Shown: piece after piece, positions 1 to 8,229 of the stretch
Numbering within the stretch: the stretch's first letter is position 1
How the letters are laid out: each line of letters starts with the position of its first letter
NCBI GenBank assembly: GCA_902602135.1
Contig: CACKQA010000003.1
Span: forward strand, 1-38,345
Source of the DNA: an uncultured Alphaproteobacteria bacterium
GTDB lineage: Bacteria; Pseudomonadota; Alphaproteobacteria; HIMB59; GCA-002718135
Reading direction: 5' to 3'
Length of the DNA stretch: 38,345 nt
Made by a program: the position numbers and the translations under genes
The notes under the pieces: generated by a model
Told to the model about the DNA's origin: nothing
Database searches by the model: none
What the model saw: only the letters and a program-made list of their open reading frames with translations

Positions 1-1487
1 TTATAATAAATCATATCTCTAATTCTTTCTCCAATATGAACTCTTTCAATTTTTATATTATCACTATTACCATTGCTAACTTTATTTGGGGTTGTGATGT
101 TTTCATCATTGTAGTCAAATTCAAAAAAATAGAGAGATTCATCCTTCATTGATGCTACTACGTAACTATTATCTTTATCTAAACCAACTATTTGAGAAAT
201 CCCAATAGATGGATTAAAGTAAATTAGAGGTTCAATAAAATTATATTCAGAGTGAGATTTATGAAGTGGATATTTTACATACTTTTTTTTGTTATAGGGT
301 GCATTTTTTCCTCCATAATGTTCTCCATATGATGAAATAGCCCATCCATAATTAGGTATTTTATTAATATTGAAATCTATTAAATTAATTTCATCACCAC
401 CCTCTGGGCCATGCTCCGCCTCTAATAGGAAATTATTTTTTTTATTGTAATATAATCCTTGAGGATTTCTATGACCCATACTTACAACCTTGTAATCTTT
501 TGTGGTTTTATTAATTTCAATTATTTTACTAAATATACTATCTTCTTTTTGCGCTCTAAATCTACTTCTAAAATCACCAGTAGAAAAAAATAGATTTAGA
601 TCATCTACGTTAATTATTCGCCCTCCAGATTGATGTGCATTAAACTCACCGTCAATATTATCATAAAAATGAACACATTCATCTGACGTGAAAAGATTTT
701 CAAAAATAATAAGCTTTAAATTCATTTTTCCATGTAATAAACTTGTATTCCAACAATTTGCTTTCACTTCTCTTGTATAAGATACGTAAATTTGATCTTT
801 GTAAATATTTACATCTTTAATTGAGAACCAACCACCTTCTAACCAATCAAAATCATGTATTCTTGATTTTCTAAACTGTTCTCCCCCTATAAATTTACTA
901 ATATTTGTTTTAATTTGTTTAAAATATAAATCATTTGTATTATTTTTAATTTGATTAGAATACGCTAATACACCACTTGCCGAGATTAAAATTAAATTAT
1001 TATTATATTTTTCTAAATAGCCGCTTGCAGGAAATTGATTGGCTATACCATATAATAATATATTTTTATGTGGGCTATAAATTCTTGCTTTGATTTTATT
1101 ATTTGAAAAACTGTGCTCAGCATTAATTGAATATTCTAAATTCTTATTATTTCTTTTGATATCTAAATCAAATTCGTAAGGATCAAATTGCTCAAGTATT
1201 TTTACTAATATTTGAGAATTATATTCAGTTTCAATACTATCATCATATAAATCTTTGAATGCTTCCTCAAATAATTCTTTTTGTGCTCTGAATTGATTAC
1301 GTTCTTTTTTAAGATCTTTGATTTGAGTTTTTAAGTTTGTCGTATTTTTATGAAATAAAATATACTTATGTACAAATTCATTTAAATTATTGTTAATTTG
1401 CTTATTTATATATTTGAAATCAAATAAAAAATTGAATGAAAGAAAGGCAAATATCAAAACTACAATAAAGTTTCTAAAAATTTTCAT
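1..1487 (-). CDS. Membrane-anchored glucose/sorbosone dehydrogenase-like (PQQ-type) beta-propeller, 3' end cut by window edge
   Basis: Reading the minus strand from ATG at 1487 gives 495 codons without a stop before the window ends. By comparison with the paralogue ending at 3597, only about 20 residues are missing. The N-terminus is a hydrophobic segment (about residues 4-22), then a charged, heptad-like region (about 25-85), suggesting an anchored propeller held away from the membrane by a coiled coil. The propeller carries the hallmarks of soluble glucose dehydrogenase and aldose sugar dehydrogenases: AHQSGGRI (the His matches the catalytic base), GDFRSR, GHRNPQG (PQQ contacts), EHGPEGGDEIN and YGWAISSYGEHYGG. 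Known members oxidise aldoses with PQQ in the periplasm; the substrate here is unknown. The motifs are complete, so the fold is secure; PQQ use is an inference from family. Confidence 0.8.
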   Translation of the reverse strand, partial: MKIFRNFIVVLIFAFLSFNFLFDFKYINKQINNNLNEFVHKYILFHKNTTNLKTQIKDLKKERNQFRAQKELFEEAFKDLYDDSIETEYNSQILVKILEQFDPYEFDLDIKRNNKNLEYSINAEHSFSNNKIKARIYSPHKNILLYGIANQFPASGYLEKYNNNLILISASGVLAYSNQIKNNTNDLYFKQIKTNISKFIGGEQFRKSRIHDFDWLEGGWFSIKDVNIYKDQIYVSYTREVKANCWNTSLLHGKMNLKLIIFENLFTSDECVHFYDNIDGEFNAHQSGGRIINVDDLNLFFSTGDFRSRFRAQKEDSIFSKIIEINKTTKDYKVVSMGHRNPQGLYYNKKNNFLLEAEHGPEGGDEINLIDFNINKIPNYGWAISSYGEHYGGKNAPYNKKKYVKYPLHKSHSEYNFIEPLIYFNPSIGISQIVGLDKDNSYVVASMKDESLYFFEFDYNDENITTPNKVSNGNSDNIKIERVHIGERIRDMIYY

Positions 1488-1528
1488 AAAAAAAAATTAT
1501 CAAAAAAGAAAACTAATTACAATATGTT

Positions 1529-2407
1529 TTAGTATCTAACTTTGTTTTTTAATTTTTTTGAATAAAGATAATTTGATATATTTTGTGAGCTTATCTTAGC
1601 CATTCTCAATCTTGTCTCAAAAGTAGCACTTCCATTATGAGGGGATAACAAAACATTTTTTAATTTTAAAAATTTATTGTTAATTTTTGGCTCCAGTTTA
1701 AACACATCTAATGCAGCACCAGCTATTGAATTTTTATTTAAAGCATCCAATAAATGAACTTCATTAATTACAGATCCTCTTGAAACATTTACTATTATAG
1801 TAGAAGGCTTCATGAGTTTTAAAATAGTTTTATTTATTAAGTCTTTTGTTTTGCTTCCACCAATACATGTAATTACCATTACATCGATTACACTGACCAT
1901 ATCTTTTAAATTTTTGAAATATTTATACTTTAAATTTTTTTTATTTGGTCCAAAATAAACAATTTTCATAGAAAGAGATTTTACTCGTTTAGAAAATGCT
2001 TTACCTATTTCACCCATACCAACAATTCCTACTGTTTTGTTAGTAAGACTAGTTGTTAATTCAAACGGTTTTTTGCTCCATTTTTTTTTCAAAATAAAAT
2101 TATGGGCTTCATTTATTCTTCTTGATAAAGACATCATTAGACCAAGTGCTAAATCAGCAACATCATCAGTAAGAACTTTAGGTGTATTTGTTATAACTAT
2201 TTTATTTTTTTTACAATAATTCAGATCAACACCATCATATCCAACACCAAATACTGAAACTATTTTTAGATTTTTAAATTTTTTAAGAAATTTTTTATCA
2301 GTTTTAAAACCACCGGTGACAACTATTCCTTGGTATTTATTAAAATCAATTTTACTCTCAAATTTCCACAAACAATCAACACTGAAATCTTTTTTATAAA
2401 CATGCAC
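1529..2407 (-). CDS. D-2-hydroxyacid dehydrogenase (hydroxypyruvate/glyoxylate reductase type), probably lacking its N-terminal strand
   Basis: The family reduces 2-keto acids such as hydroxypyruvate or glyoxylate with NAD(P)H in the cytoplasm. The protein shows GVGYDGVD, TDDVADLALGL, the Rossmann motif VGMGEIG, and the catalytic Arg (VNVSRGS), Glu (DVFKLEP) and His (SPHNGSAT). At 292 residues it is shorter than the usual 310-320. It begins with a GTG at the segment that matches residue 20 or so of relatives (KKDFSVDCLW corresponds to a typical 'FxVxRLW'). Upstream the frame is open only to 2443 and the extra codons do not resemble a dehydrogenase. The first beta strand of the substrate domain therefore appears lost at a rearrangement junction shared with the divergent truncated propeller. 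It may be non-functional. Confidence 0.75.
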   Translation of the reverse strand: MHVYKKDFSVDCLWKFESKIDFNKYQGIVVTGGFKTDKKFLKKFKNLKIVSVFGVGYDGVDLNYCKKNKIVITNTPKVLTDDVADLALGLMMSLSRRINEAHNFILKKKWSKKPFELTTSLTNKTVGIVGMGEIGKAFSKRVKSLSMKIVYFGPNKKNLKYKYFKNLKDMVSVIDVMVITCIGGSKTKDLINKTILKLMKPSTIIVNVSRGSVINEVHLLDALNKNSIAGAALDVFKLEPKINNKFLKLKNVLLSPHNGSATFETRLRMAKISSQNISNYLYSKKLKNKVRY

Positions 2408-3597
2408 AAAGAAAAGATTTAAATTATGGTTACGATGGACGTTTTAATATCTACGATGATAATTTAAGTGTTAAATTTTATACTCCCATAGGTGATACTT
2501 TACTATACGGAATAACGAATACTACTCCTGGAAGTGGTTATTTAGATATTCATCAAGATAATCTAATTCTTGTTTCATCTAGCGGCATTATTGGGCATTC
2601 AAAAAAACCATTAAATAAACCGAAATTTGGAATATCGCTCAAACAGATTCAAAATAATCTTAATAATTTTATTGATGTTAACCAATTTAAAAAATCAAGA
2701 CACTTCGATGATCCAAAATACTCATGGTTAAAAGGAGGTTGGTACTCAATAAAAGACGTAGAAATCTTTGGTAGTAATATTTATGTCTCCTACACAAAAG
2801 AAGTTAAAGAAAATTGTTGGAATACTAGCTTGCTTTCTGGAAAAATGAATTATGTTTATATTCATTTTACAACTTTGTTTACATCTGAAGAATGCGTAAA
2901 TGAATATAATAATATTGATGATGAGTATAATGCACACCAGTCAGGTGGGAGAATTATTAATTTAAATAATGAAACAGTTTTATTTTCACTTGGTGATTTT
3001 AGAAGTCGCTATCGGGCACAAACAGAAAATAGTATTTTTGGTAAGATTCTTAAAATTAATAAGAAAAATAAAAGTTATGAAATTATCAGTATGGGTCATA
3101 GAAATCCTCAAGGTCTTTTTTATAATGAGGATGAAAATTTTCTTTTAGAGGCAGAACATGGGCCTCAAGGTGGAGATGAAATTAATGTGATAAAACTTGA
3201 TTTCAATACCATACAAAATTTTGGTTGGGCCATTTCATCTTATGGAGAACATTATGGAGGTAAAAATGCACCTGAAAATAAAAATAAGTATGAAAAATAT
3301 CCACTACATAAATCACATTCTGAACATGGATTTATAGAACCATTAAAATATTTCAATCCATCAATAGGAATTTCACAAATTATTGGTTTAGATAATGAGT
3401 ATCAATATGTTGTAGCTTCTTTAAAAGCCCATTCTCTATATTTTTTTGAATACAATTATAATAACAAAAAAAATAATTTTAATATTGTAAAAAAATTAGA
3501 TATTGGTGAAAGAATAAGAGATATGATTTATTACAATAATAAATTATATTTATATCTGGAAGATACTGCTTCTTTAGCAGAAATATCTTTTAATTAA
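2386..3597 (+). pseudogene. 5'-truncated paralogue of the glucose/sorbosone dehydrogenase-like propeller
   Basis: An open frame runs from just after a stop at 2383-2385 to TAA at 3597. It aligns over its whole length with the propeller encoded at 1-1487 on the other strand: LLYGITN against LLYGIAN, GGWYSIKD against GGWFSIKD, NCWNTSLL, AHQSGGRI, GHRNPQG, GGDEIN, SSYGEHYGG, GERIRDMIYY. About 100 residues equivalent to the membrane anchor and coiled coil are absent, and there is no ATG, GTG or TTG near the start of homology. The first possible start (TTG at 2830) would discard another 148 codons. The catalytic motifs are intact and the frame is undamaged, so the truncation is recent or the product of a chimeric join. 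The GH32-like gene follows after one base. Confidence 0.75.
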
Positions 3598-3598
3598 A

Positions 3599-4561
3599 TT
3601 GATAAAACTTAAAGAAAAATGGCTTTGGGATTTTTGGATAAGTAATGATAAAGACATTTGGTATTGTTATTTTCTTCAAGCTGATAAATCTCTAAAAGAT
3701 CCTGATCTAAGACATAATAACGTTACTCATGGATTAGCTACCTCAAAAGATTTAATTAATTGGGAATATCATGGTACAGTTTTTACTCCTTCTAAAAATG
3801 AAAATTTTGATGATTATACAACTTGGACAGGATCAATAATTAAAAATAAAAATAAATGGCACTACTTTTATACAGGTAGAAATAAAAAGGAAAATGGTAG
3901 TAAACAAAGAATTGGTCATGCAATAGGTGACACACCCTATTCTTTTAATAGATATGGAAATGGATTAGCTCTCGATTTAGATAAAAATATTTACCAAGAG
4001 TTAGAGAGTGATAATTATTGGCAAGATCGTGCTATGCGTGATCCATGGGTAATGAAGCATCCTTATGAAAATAAATTTATAATGGCATACACAGCTAGAG
4101 CATCAATCCACAATAATCCTTATCAGTGTGGGGTAATTGGAATGGCTGAGTCAGATGACCTTTATGAATGGAAATCTATTCAACCTTTATTTGGAGGATT
4201 ATTTAGTCAGTTAGAAGTTCCTCAAATATTTACAGTAAAAAATAAATGGTATTGTTTATTTTGTAACCATCCCGAAGACTGGTCTAATGAATTCAAAAAA
4301 AATTATAATGGGCCGAATAAGCGAGGAACACATTATTTAATTGCAGATAAATTTGAAGGTCCATGGAATCTGGCACCAGGCCCCTACTTTACAACAAGTT
4401 CTGAAATAGAACTTTATGCAGGTAGAGTTATAGAAAAAGATAATAAATTTTTCTTTATGGCTTTTTTACATGATGATCAAAATGGTAATTTTATTGGAGA
4501 AATATCAAATCCAATTCCAATTAGTTTTAATAAAAATGGTTTAATGAGTTTGGAAATTTAA
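3599..4561 (+). CDS. GH32-like beta-fructosidase family glycoside hydrolase
   Basis: 320 residues with the five-bladed propeller signatures of the GH32/GH68/GH43 group. Near the start is WLWDFW, with Asp11 in the place of the WMNDPNG nucleophile. RDP is at 147-149 (transition-state stabiliser), and LEVPQIF holds Glu206 in the place of the acid/base of the EC motif. Other blade motifs are WTGSII and YTGRN. Such enzymes hydrolyse fructosides or related furanosides; the substrate is not deducible. There is no signal peptide, so it is probably cytoplasmic. The start is TTG, one base after the stop of the truncated propeller; no ATG lies in frame before the catalytic Asp, so TTG is the only reasonable start. 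The 3' end overlaps the convergent epimerase gene by about 3 bases. Confidence 0.75.
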   Translation: MIKLKEKWLWDFWISNDKDIWYCYFLQADKSLKDPDLRHNNVTHGLATSKDLINWEYHGTVFTPSKNENFDDYTTWTGSIIKNKNKWHYFYTGRNKKENGSKQRIGHAIGDTPYSFNRYGNGLALDLDKNIYQELESDNYWQDRAMRDPWVMKHPYENKFIMAYTARASIHNNPYQCGVIGMAESDDLYEWKSIQPLFGGLFSQLEVPQIFTVKNKWYCLFCNHPEDWSNEFKKNYNGPNKRGTHYLIADKFEGPWNLAPGPYFTTSSEIELYAGRVIEKDNKFFFMAFLHDDQNGNFIGEISNPIPISFNKNGLMSLEI

Positions 4562-5412
4562 TTAATATTTTTCCAAGAATATTCTGGTTTAAATCCTAAA
4601 ATTTTTTTAGCTTTCTCATTACTTAGCAATGTTTTATTTTTTCCAATTTCACCTTTAATTTGAATATTTGGAAATACTTTATCAAGAAGAGATTTATTAT
4701 CTTCTTCCATAACAGTATCATCTGCGGCTATAATAAAATTCTCAGCACCTTTTAATTTACTTTTCATTGCTAATAAACAAGCTTGAGCTACATCTCTAGC
4801 GTCAATATAGCCCCAAAAATTCCATTTTCTTAAAAATGGATCTTTTTGGAATGATTGGAATTGTTTGTAATCTTTCTCTTCCATTATATTTGAGTAGCGA
4901 AGTCCAAATATTTTCATTTCAGGATTTCTCCTGCAATATTGTCTAGCCATTTCTTCACCCATTACCTTTGATAAGGAATAGCTAGATTCAGGACGAGGAT
5001 AATATTCTTCATCAACTGGGACATATGGCGGATATGTGTCAAAAGGTAAACCAAGAACAGTTTCACTTGAAGCCCATACAATATTATTAATTTTTAAAAC
5101 TTTAGCTGCCTGAAAAATATTGTAAGTACTCAAAGTATTCATTTTAAAAGTTTTATGATTGGTTTCTAAACCTGGAGCAGGAATAGCTGCTTGATGAATA
5201 ATTGCATCAATTCCATTAATACGGTCATCTATTTCAGATACAGACTCCATTGCATCACCAAAATTTTCTAAATTAACTTTTGAAAAAGGGACATTCAATT
5301 CAGAATGATTGGCTAAATCTACATTAAACACATTATAGTTATTTTTTAATAGTAAATTTATTGTTGCTCTTCCCGCTTTACCAGAACCACCTGTGACTAA
5401 TATATTTTTCAT
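4558..5412 (-). CDS. NAD(P)-dependent epimerase/dehydratase (extended SDR)
   Basis: 284 residues. The N-terminal Rossmann motif is NILVTGGSGKAG; DAIIHQAA follows, then a catalytic Ser region (WASSETV) and YSLSK (Tyr-x-x-x-Lys), then LRYSN and DARDVAQACLLAM as in UDP-sugar epimerases and uronate or aldose dehydrogenases. The reaction is oxidation or epimerisation of a sugar or nucleotide sugar, but the sequence does not say which. It faces the GH32-like gene tail to tail with overlapping stops. Start ATG at 5412 leads directly into the first beta strand. Proximity to propeller and GH32 genes fits carbohydrate metabolism, but they are transcribed in the opposite direction. Confidence 0.8.
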   Translation of the reverse strand: MKNILVTGGSGKAGRATINLLLKNNYNVFNVDLANHSELNVPFSKVNLENFGDAMESVSEIDDRINGIDAIIHQAAIPAPGLETNHKTFKMNTLSTYNIFQAAKVLKINNIVWASSETVLGLPFDTYPPYVPVDEEYYPRPESSYSLSKVMGEEMARQYCRRNPEMKIFGLRYSNIMEEKDYKQFQSFQKDPFLRKWNFWGYIDARDVAQACLLAMKSKLKGAENFIIAADDTVMEEDNKSLLDKVFPNIQIKGEIGKNKTLLSNEKAKKILGFKPEYSWKNIN

Positions 5413-5485
5413 TTTAAATTACTTTAATAATTTTTTTATAAAGAATCATTAATAATTTGATAAGTATTTTTATAAAGGAGATTTT

Positions 5486-5917
5486 ATGGCTGAATATATT
5501 CTAGAAGCTGGAGGTACAATGGCGTTTACATTCCATGTTTTATTCATGCTTTTTAACTTATTTATTATTTATCAGTTTTATTTTAATGATAAATTTTTTA
5601 ATGAATTAGGCTTTTCTAATGAGGAACCAAAATTGGTATTTAGAGGTCCTTTAGGTGCAGTTTTTTTAACAATGTTATTAATGTCTATATTGTTAACATT
5701 TGATGTTACTGGGAACACCTATGAAGAAAATGTAGTACAATATAAATTCTGGTATTCATTTTTGTTTATGCTTATGGCAATAGCTTTAATTAGCTCTGTT
5801 GTTAGATATTTTAATCTTGTAAATAACTACGGCATTACTCCTAATATTAGAGGAGTTATGTTTCCATTAATTGGATTGATTTTAATTATCCTTCGAACGA
5901 TGTTTGAGGCTTATTAA
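5486..5917 (+). CDS. Conserved-looking four-helix membrane protein of unknown function
   Basis: 143 residues. Four hydrophobic segments are visible, at about 12-32, 55-72, 86-105 and 118-138. The loops are short, and the polar stretch between the first two (NELGFSNEEPKL) is the largest. I do not recognise a family. Translation is well supported by AAAGGAG at 5475-5481, a few bases before the ATG. It is a single-gene unit: its own start region lies upstream and a strong hairpin terminator follows 10 bases after the stop. Its left neighbour is divergent, its right neighbour convergent. Confidence 0.7.
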   Translation: MAEYILEAGGTMAFTFHVLFMLFNLFIIYQFYFNDKFFNELGFSNEEPKLVFRGPLGAVFLTMLLMSILLTFDVTGNTYEENVVQYKFWYSFLFMLMAIALISSVVRYFNLVNNYGITPNIRGVMFPLIGLILIILRTMFEAY

Positions 5918-5927
5918 TATAGATTTG

Positions 5928-5953
5928 CAAGCGGTTTAATAGCCGCTTGTTTT
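5928..5953 (+). terminator. Rho-independent terminator of the 143-residue membrane-protein gene
   Basis: CAAGCGG (5928-5934) pairs perfectly with CCGCTTG (5943-5949) around an eight-base loop and is followed by TTTT. It lies 10 bases past the stop at 5917 and is the clearest G+C-rich hairpin in this very AT-rich stretch. It ends just inside the 3' end of the convergent gene at 5952-6350, so it may also limit read-through from that side. Confidence 0.75.
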
Positions 5954-6350
5954 AATTAAAATAACTTCTCATTTTTTTTCTTGATGCAAAATGTAAGATT
6001 ATAGAAACTATAAATAAGAAAAAAACAAAATAGTATTCTCTAAATTCAACTTGACTAGTATAAAAAACAAATAAACAACAAATTGTAAATGATTTAATAT
6101 AAATTTCTAAAAACTGAATAGGATAAAGTTTTTCTGATTGAAGGAAAAGATATCTAAACCCAAAGTAAGCAAAAGTAAGAAAAACAGCTAATCTGACTGA
6201 AGTAATTCTATGATATGGTATTTCTTGTTTTTCAACAATAGTGAAGGGAAAATAGATAGTTACACCCATTATCTCTGCAATTATAAATGCTACTGCCCAT
6301 AAACTTAATAAACCAACTATAAATTTAGCTAATGTTCTTACCATAATCAA
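5952..6350 (-). CDS. Small multi-pass membrane protein, unknown function
   Basis: 132 residues with about four hydrophobic segments (about 8-30, 50-68, 84-100 and 106-124) separated by short loops. The C-terminus is basic (ASRKKMRSYFN), which suggests it is cytoplasmic. The size and spacing resemble the small membrane subunit of tripartite transporters, but no large-subunit or binding-protein gene is nearby, so I do not assign that role. Two ATGs lie at the start (MIM); either is possible. Confidence 0.6.
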   Translation of the reverse strand: MIMVRTLAKFIVGLLSLWAVAFIIAEIMGVTIYFPFTIVEKQEIPYHRITSVRLAVFLTFAYFGFRYLFLQSEKLYPIQFLEIYIKSFTICCLFVFYTSQVEFREYYFVFFLFIVSIILHFASRKKMRSYFN

Positions 6351-6467
6351 ATTTATGGTCTTTTTTTTACAAGGGTTTTGACCGAACCTATTTATATATT
6401 CTAACTAAATTTTAATAAAAAATACATAAATATTGATTTCATTGCAGAAAACTAAGTTATTTTTTAT

Positions 6468-6860
6468 TTAAAAATTATCTTTAATTGGAGAAAAATATAA
6501 AAGAATCAAAATTGCTCCACTAATTAATCCACCAATTTGATCAAGCATACCACTAAAGGCAGTATAAATAACAGAACCACTAAAATAATTTAGAACTATG
6601 CCAGCTACTACTAAAAATAAATACAGTGATTTTCCATAAGAGATAAATCGATAAAGTAGATTTAAAGTTAATAGATATAAAAAAAATAAGCTAATCGATA
6701 CTATTCGGGCAAAATTTTCAAAATTAGATAATAGTCCATCATTTAAATCCTCATAAAGATTGGAAATTTCTGATGGTTGATACATAGAAGATATCACCAT
6801 TAATATAATGACAATAAAGTCAGCTAAAATTAAATTTTTAAAAATTTTTTCAATTTCCAT
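6468..6860 (-). CDS. Small multi-pass membrane protein, unknown function
   Basis: 130 residues with four hydrophobic segments (about 10-26, 52-70, 77-95 and 106-124). A soluble, acidic loop (NLYEDLNDGLLSNFEN) sits between the first and second. The last helix is glycine-rich (GGLISGAILILLYF). No family is recognised. It stands alone, about 110 bases from the next minus-strand gene on either side, with AT-rich spacers in which I see no clear hairpin. Confidence 0.6.
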   Translation of the reverse strand: MEIEKIFKNLILADFIVIILMVISSMYQPSEISNLYEDLNDGLLSNFENFARIVSISLFFLYLLTLNLLYRFISYGKSLYLFLVVAGIVLNYFSGSVIYTAFSGMLDQIGGLISGAILILLYFSPIKDNF

Positions 6861-6970
6861 AATAGCTATAAATTAAATAAATATGGTATTTAACTTAGAT
6901 ATGTAGTTTGAATATTACAATAAGATTATTAAAATCTATTTAAAAATAAATTAGATATTAAAAATTATAT

Positions 6971-7333
6971 TTACCACATTGAATGGATAATATCGGAACT
7001 GTTAATTTTTACTAAATTCTCACATTTACTTTCAAAATCACTAAAATCATCTCTAAAAGATGCGCCATTGTTTTGTGCTTGCTCAAAATGATTATCTATT
7101 CCTGCTTGACTTTCATAAAGCTCTGTTAAGATTAGAGACATATTGCCTGTTTTATTTCCATCTTTAAATTCAGGGCCTATAGACCAATTTAACATTAGGA
7201 GTGCTTTTTCACCTTCCTTTGTATGTGTTTCCTTCATCCATTTTGTATGATCTTCTGCAATTCTTTTTGCAATATCATTAAGTTCAGGTTTAAAAATCCA
7301 TAAATACTGAAGTTGTTTTTTATTTTGAAACAT
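6971..7333 (-). CDS. Small soluble protein, possible dimeric alpha/beta-barrel (ABM-like) fold
   Basis: 120 residues, no signal peptide, no membrane segment. The pattern of an N-terminal strand with an amphipathic helix (KQLQYLWIFKP...), a central strand with SLILTELYESQAGIDNHFEQ, and a terminal strand is similar to small dimeric barrel proteins such as antibiotic-biosynthesis monooxygenase-like domains, where 'yEs..al..H...' is typical. That is a weak resemblance. Start choice is strong: the minus strand reads AAGGAGGAAAT immediately before the ATG, one of the best ribosome binding sites in the window, so high expression is likely. It lies 55 bases downstream of the transglutaminase-like gene and could be read through from that operon. 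Confidence 0.6.
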   Translation of the reverse strand: MFQNKKQLQYLWIFKPELNDIAKRIAEDHTKWMKETHTKEGEKALLMLNWSIGPEFKDGNKTGNMSLILTELYESQAGIDNHFEQAQNNGASFRDDFSDFESKCENLVKINSSDIIHSMW

Positions 7334-7388
7334 ATTTCCTCCTTTTTTTAAAATAATACTAGTAAGTTAAGAAAATATTTCAAACAAA

Positions 7389-8228
7389 TTATTGTTGAGA
7401 ATTATTTTCCAATGTTTGTACATGAATATCTAGGTTTTCTATCAAAGAATCATTATTAATATTTCCATAAAAAACACCTTTAATAGGTGATGCGTAACTT
7501 GCATCAAGTCCACAAGAAACACGTACGTATCTTTCATCTGGACTGCACTTATTTGTAGGATCAAATCCCACCCAACCTAAGTCATTTATATAAAATTCTG
7601 CCCAGGCATGTGTAGATTGAAATTCTGAAGAATGGGAATTGTTATGCATATAACCATTTACATATCTAGCAGGTATTCCTAAAGTTTTTGCTGCGGCAAT
7701 CATAATATGTGCTTGATCCTGACAGACTCCCTTTTTCTGATTAAATGCCTCAATGGCTGTAGTTTGATTATTTGTCGTTAAAGGTTTGTATTCAATTTTA
7801 TCAGCTACTAAATTCATAAGATTATGAGATGTTTCTAGATTTTCATTTTCATTAAAACCATTTTTAGCTTCAATAGCTAGATTTTTTATATCCGCATTTG
7901 CTTTTGTTAAATTTGATTCTCTTAAGTAAACTAATGGATCTATTTTATCAGAAGTACTCTGGTAAATTCCTTTTGTATCAAATGTTTCAACTTTTCCAAG
8001 AACTGTAAATTGTATTTTTTTCACCTTGTTTGTATTTGTAAAACTTTGAATATTATTAGCCTCACCATCCTTATAAATTTTTGATTTTTTAGCTGAGTCG
8101 TTATGGACATTCCACTCTAAAATTTTAAGACCATTATATTCTGAAGGATGCAGTTTAGTAGTTTGAATTAATCCAGCAACTGGATTTTTATACTCATACT
8201 TAGTTGTGTGTTCGATGATTAGTTCCAT
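7389..8228 (-). CDS. Transglutaminase-like cysteine peptidase-fold protein
   Basis: 279 residues if read from the ATG at 8228. The longer frame from 8267 overlaps the alpha-E gene, and its extra 13 residues do not fit the family, which starts with the beta strand MELIIEHTTKYEY. The catalytic triad is visible: Cys169 in GVCQDQAHI, His207 in STHAWAEFY and Asp223 in GFDPTN. An N-terminal beta domain precedes the core, as in the standard bacterial partner of alpha-E proteins. It starts one base after the alpha-E stop (TAA-T-ATG), the last of three tightly spaced genes. The family is predicted to cleave or transfer isopeptide or peptide bonds made by the ATP-grasp partner; the substrate is unknown. 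Confidence 0.9.
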   Translation of the reverse strand: MELIIEHTTKYEYKNPVAGLIQTTKLHPSEYNGLKILEWNVHNDSAKKSKIYKDGEANNIQSFTNTNKVKKIQFTVLGKVETFDTKGIYQSTSDKIDPLVYLRESNLTKANADIKNLAIEAKNGFNENENLETSHNLMNLVADKIEYKPLTTNNQTTAIEAFNQKKGVCQDQAHIMIAAAKTLGIPARYVNGYMHNNSHSSEFQSTHAWAEFYINDLGWVGFDPTNKCSPDERYVRVSCGLDASYASPIKGVFYGNINNDSLIENLDIHVQTLENNSQQ

Positions 8229-8229
8229 A

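Noticed and set aside
2830-3597. A complete 255-residue gene starting at TTG 2830
   Set aside because: The frame and the homology to the paralogue continue upstream to 2386, so TTG 2830 is an internal codon of a longer, truncated gene.
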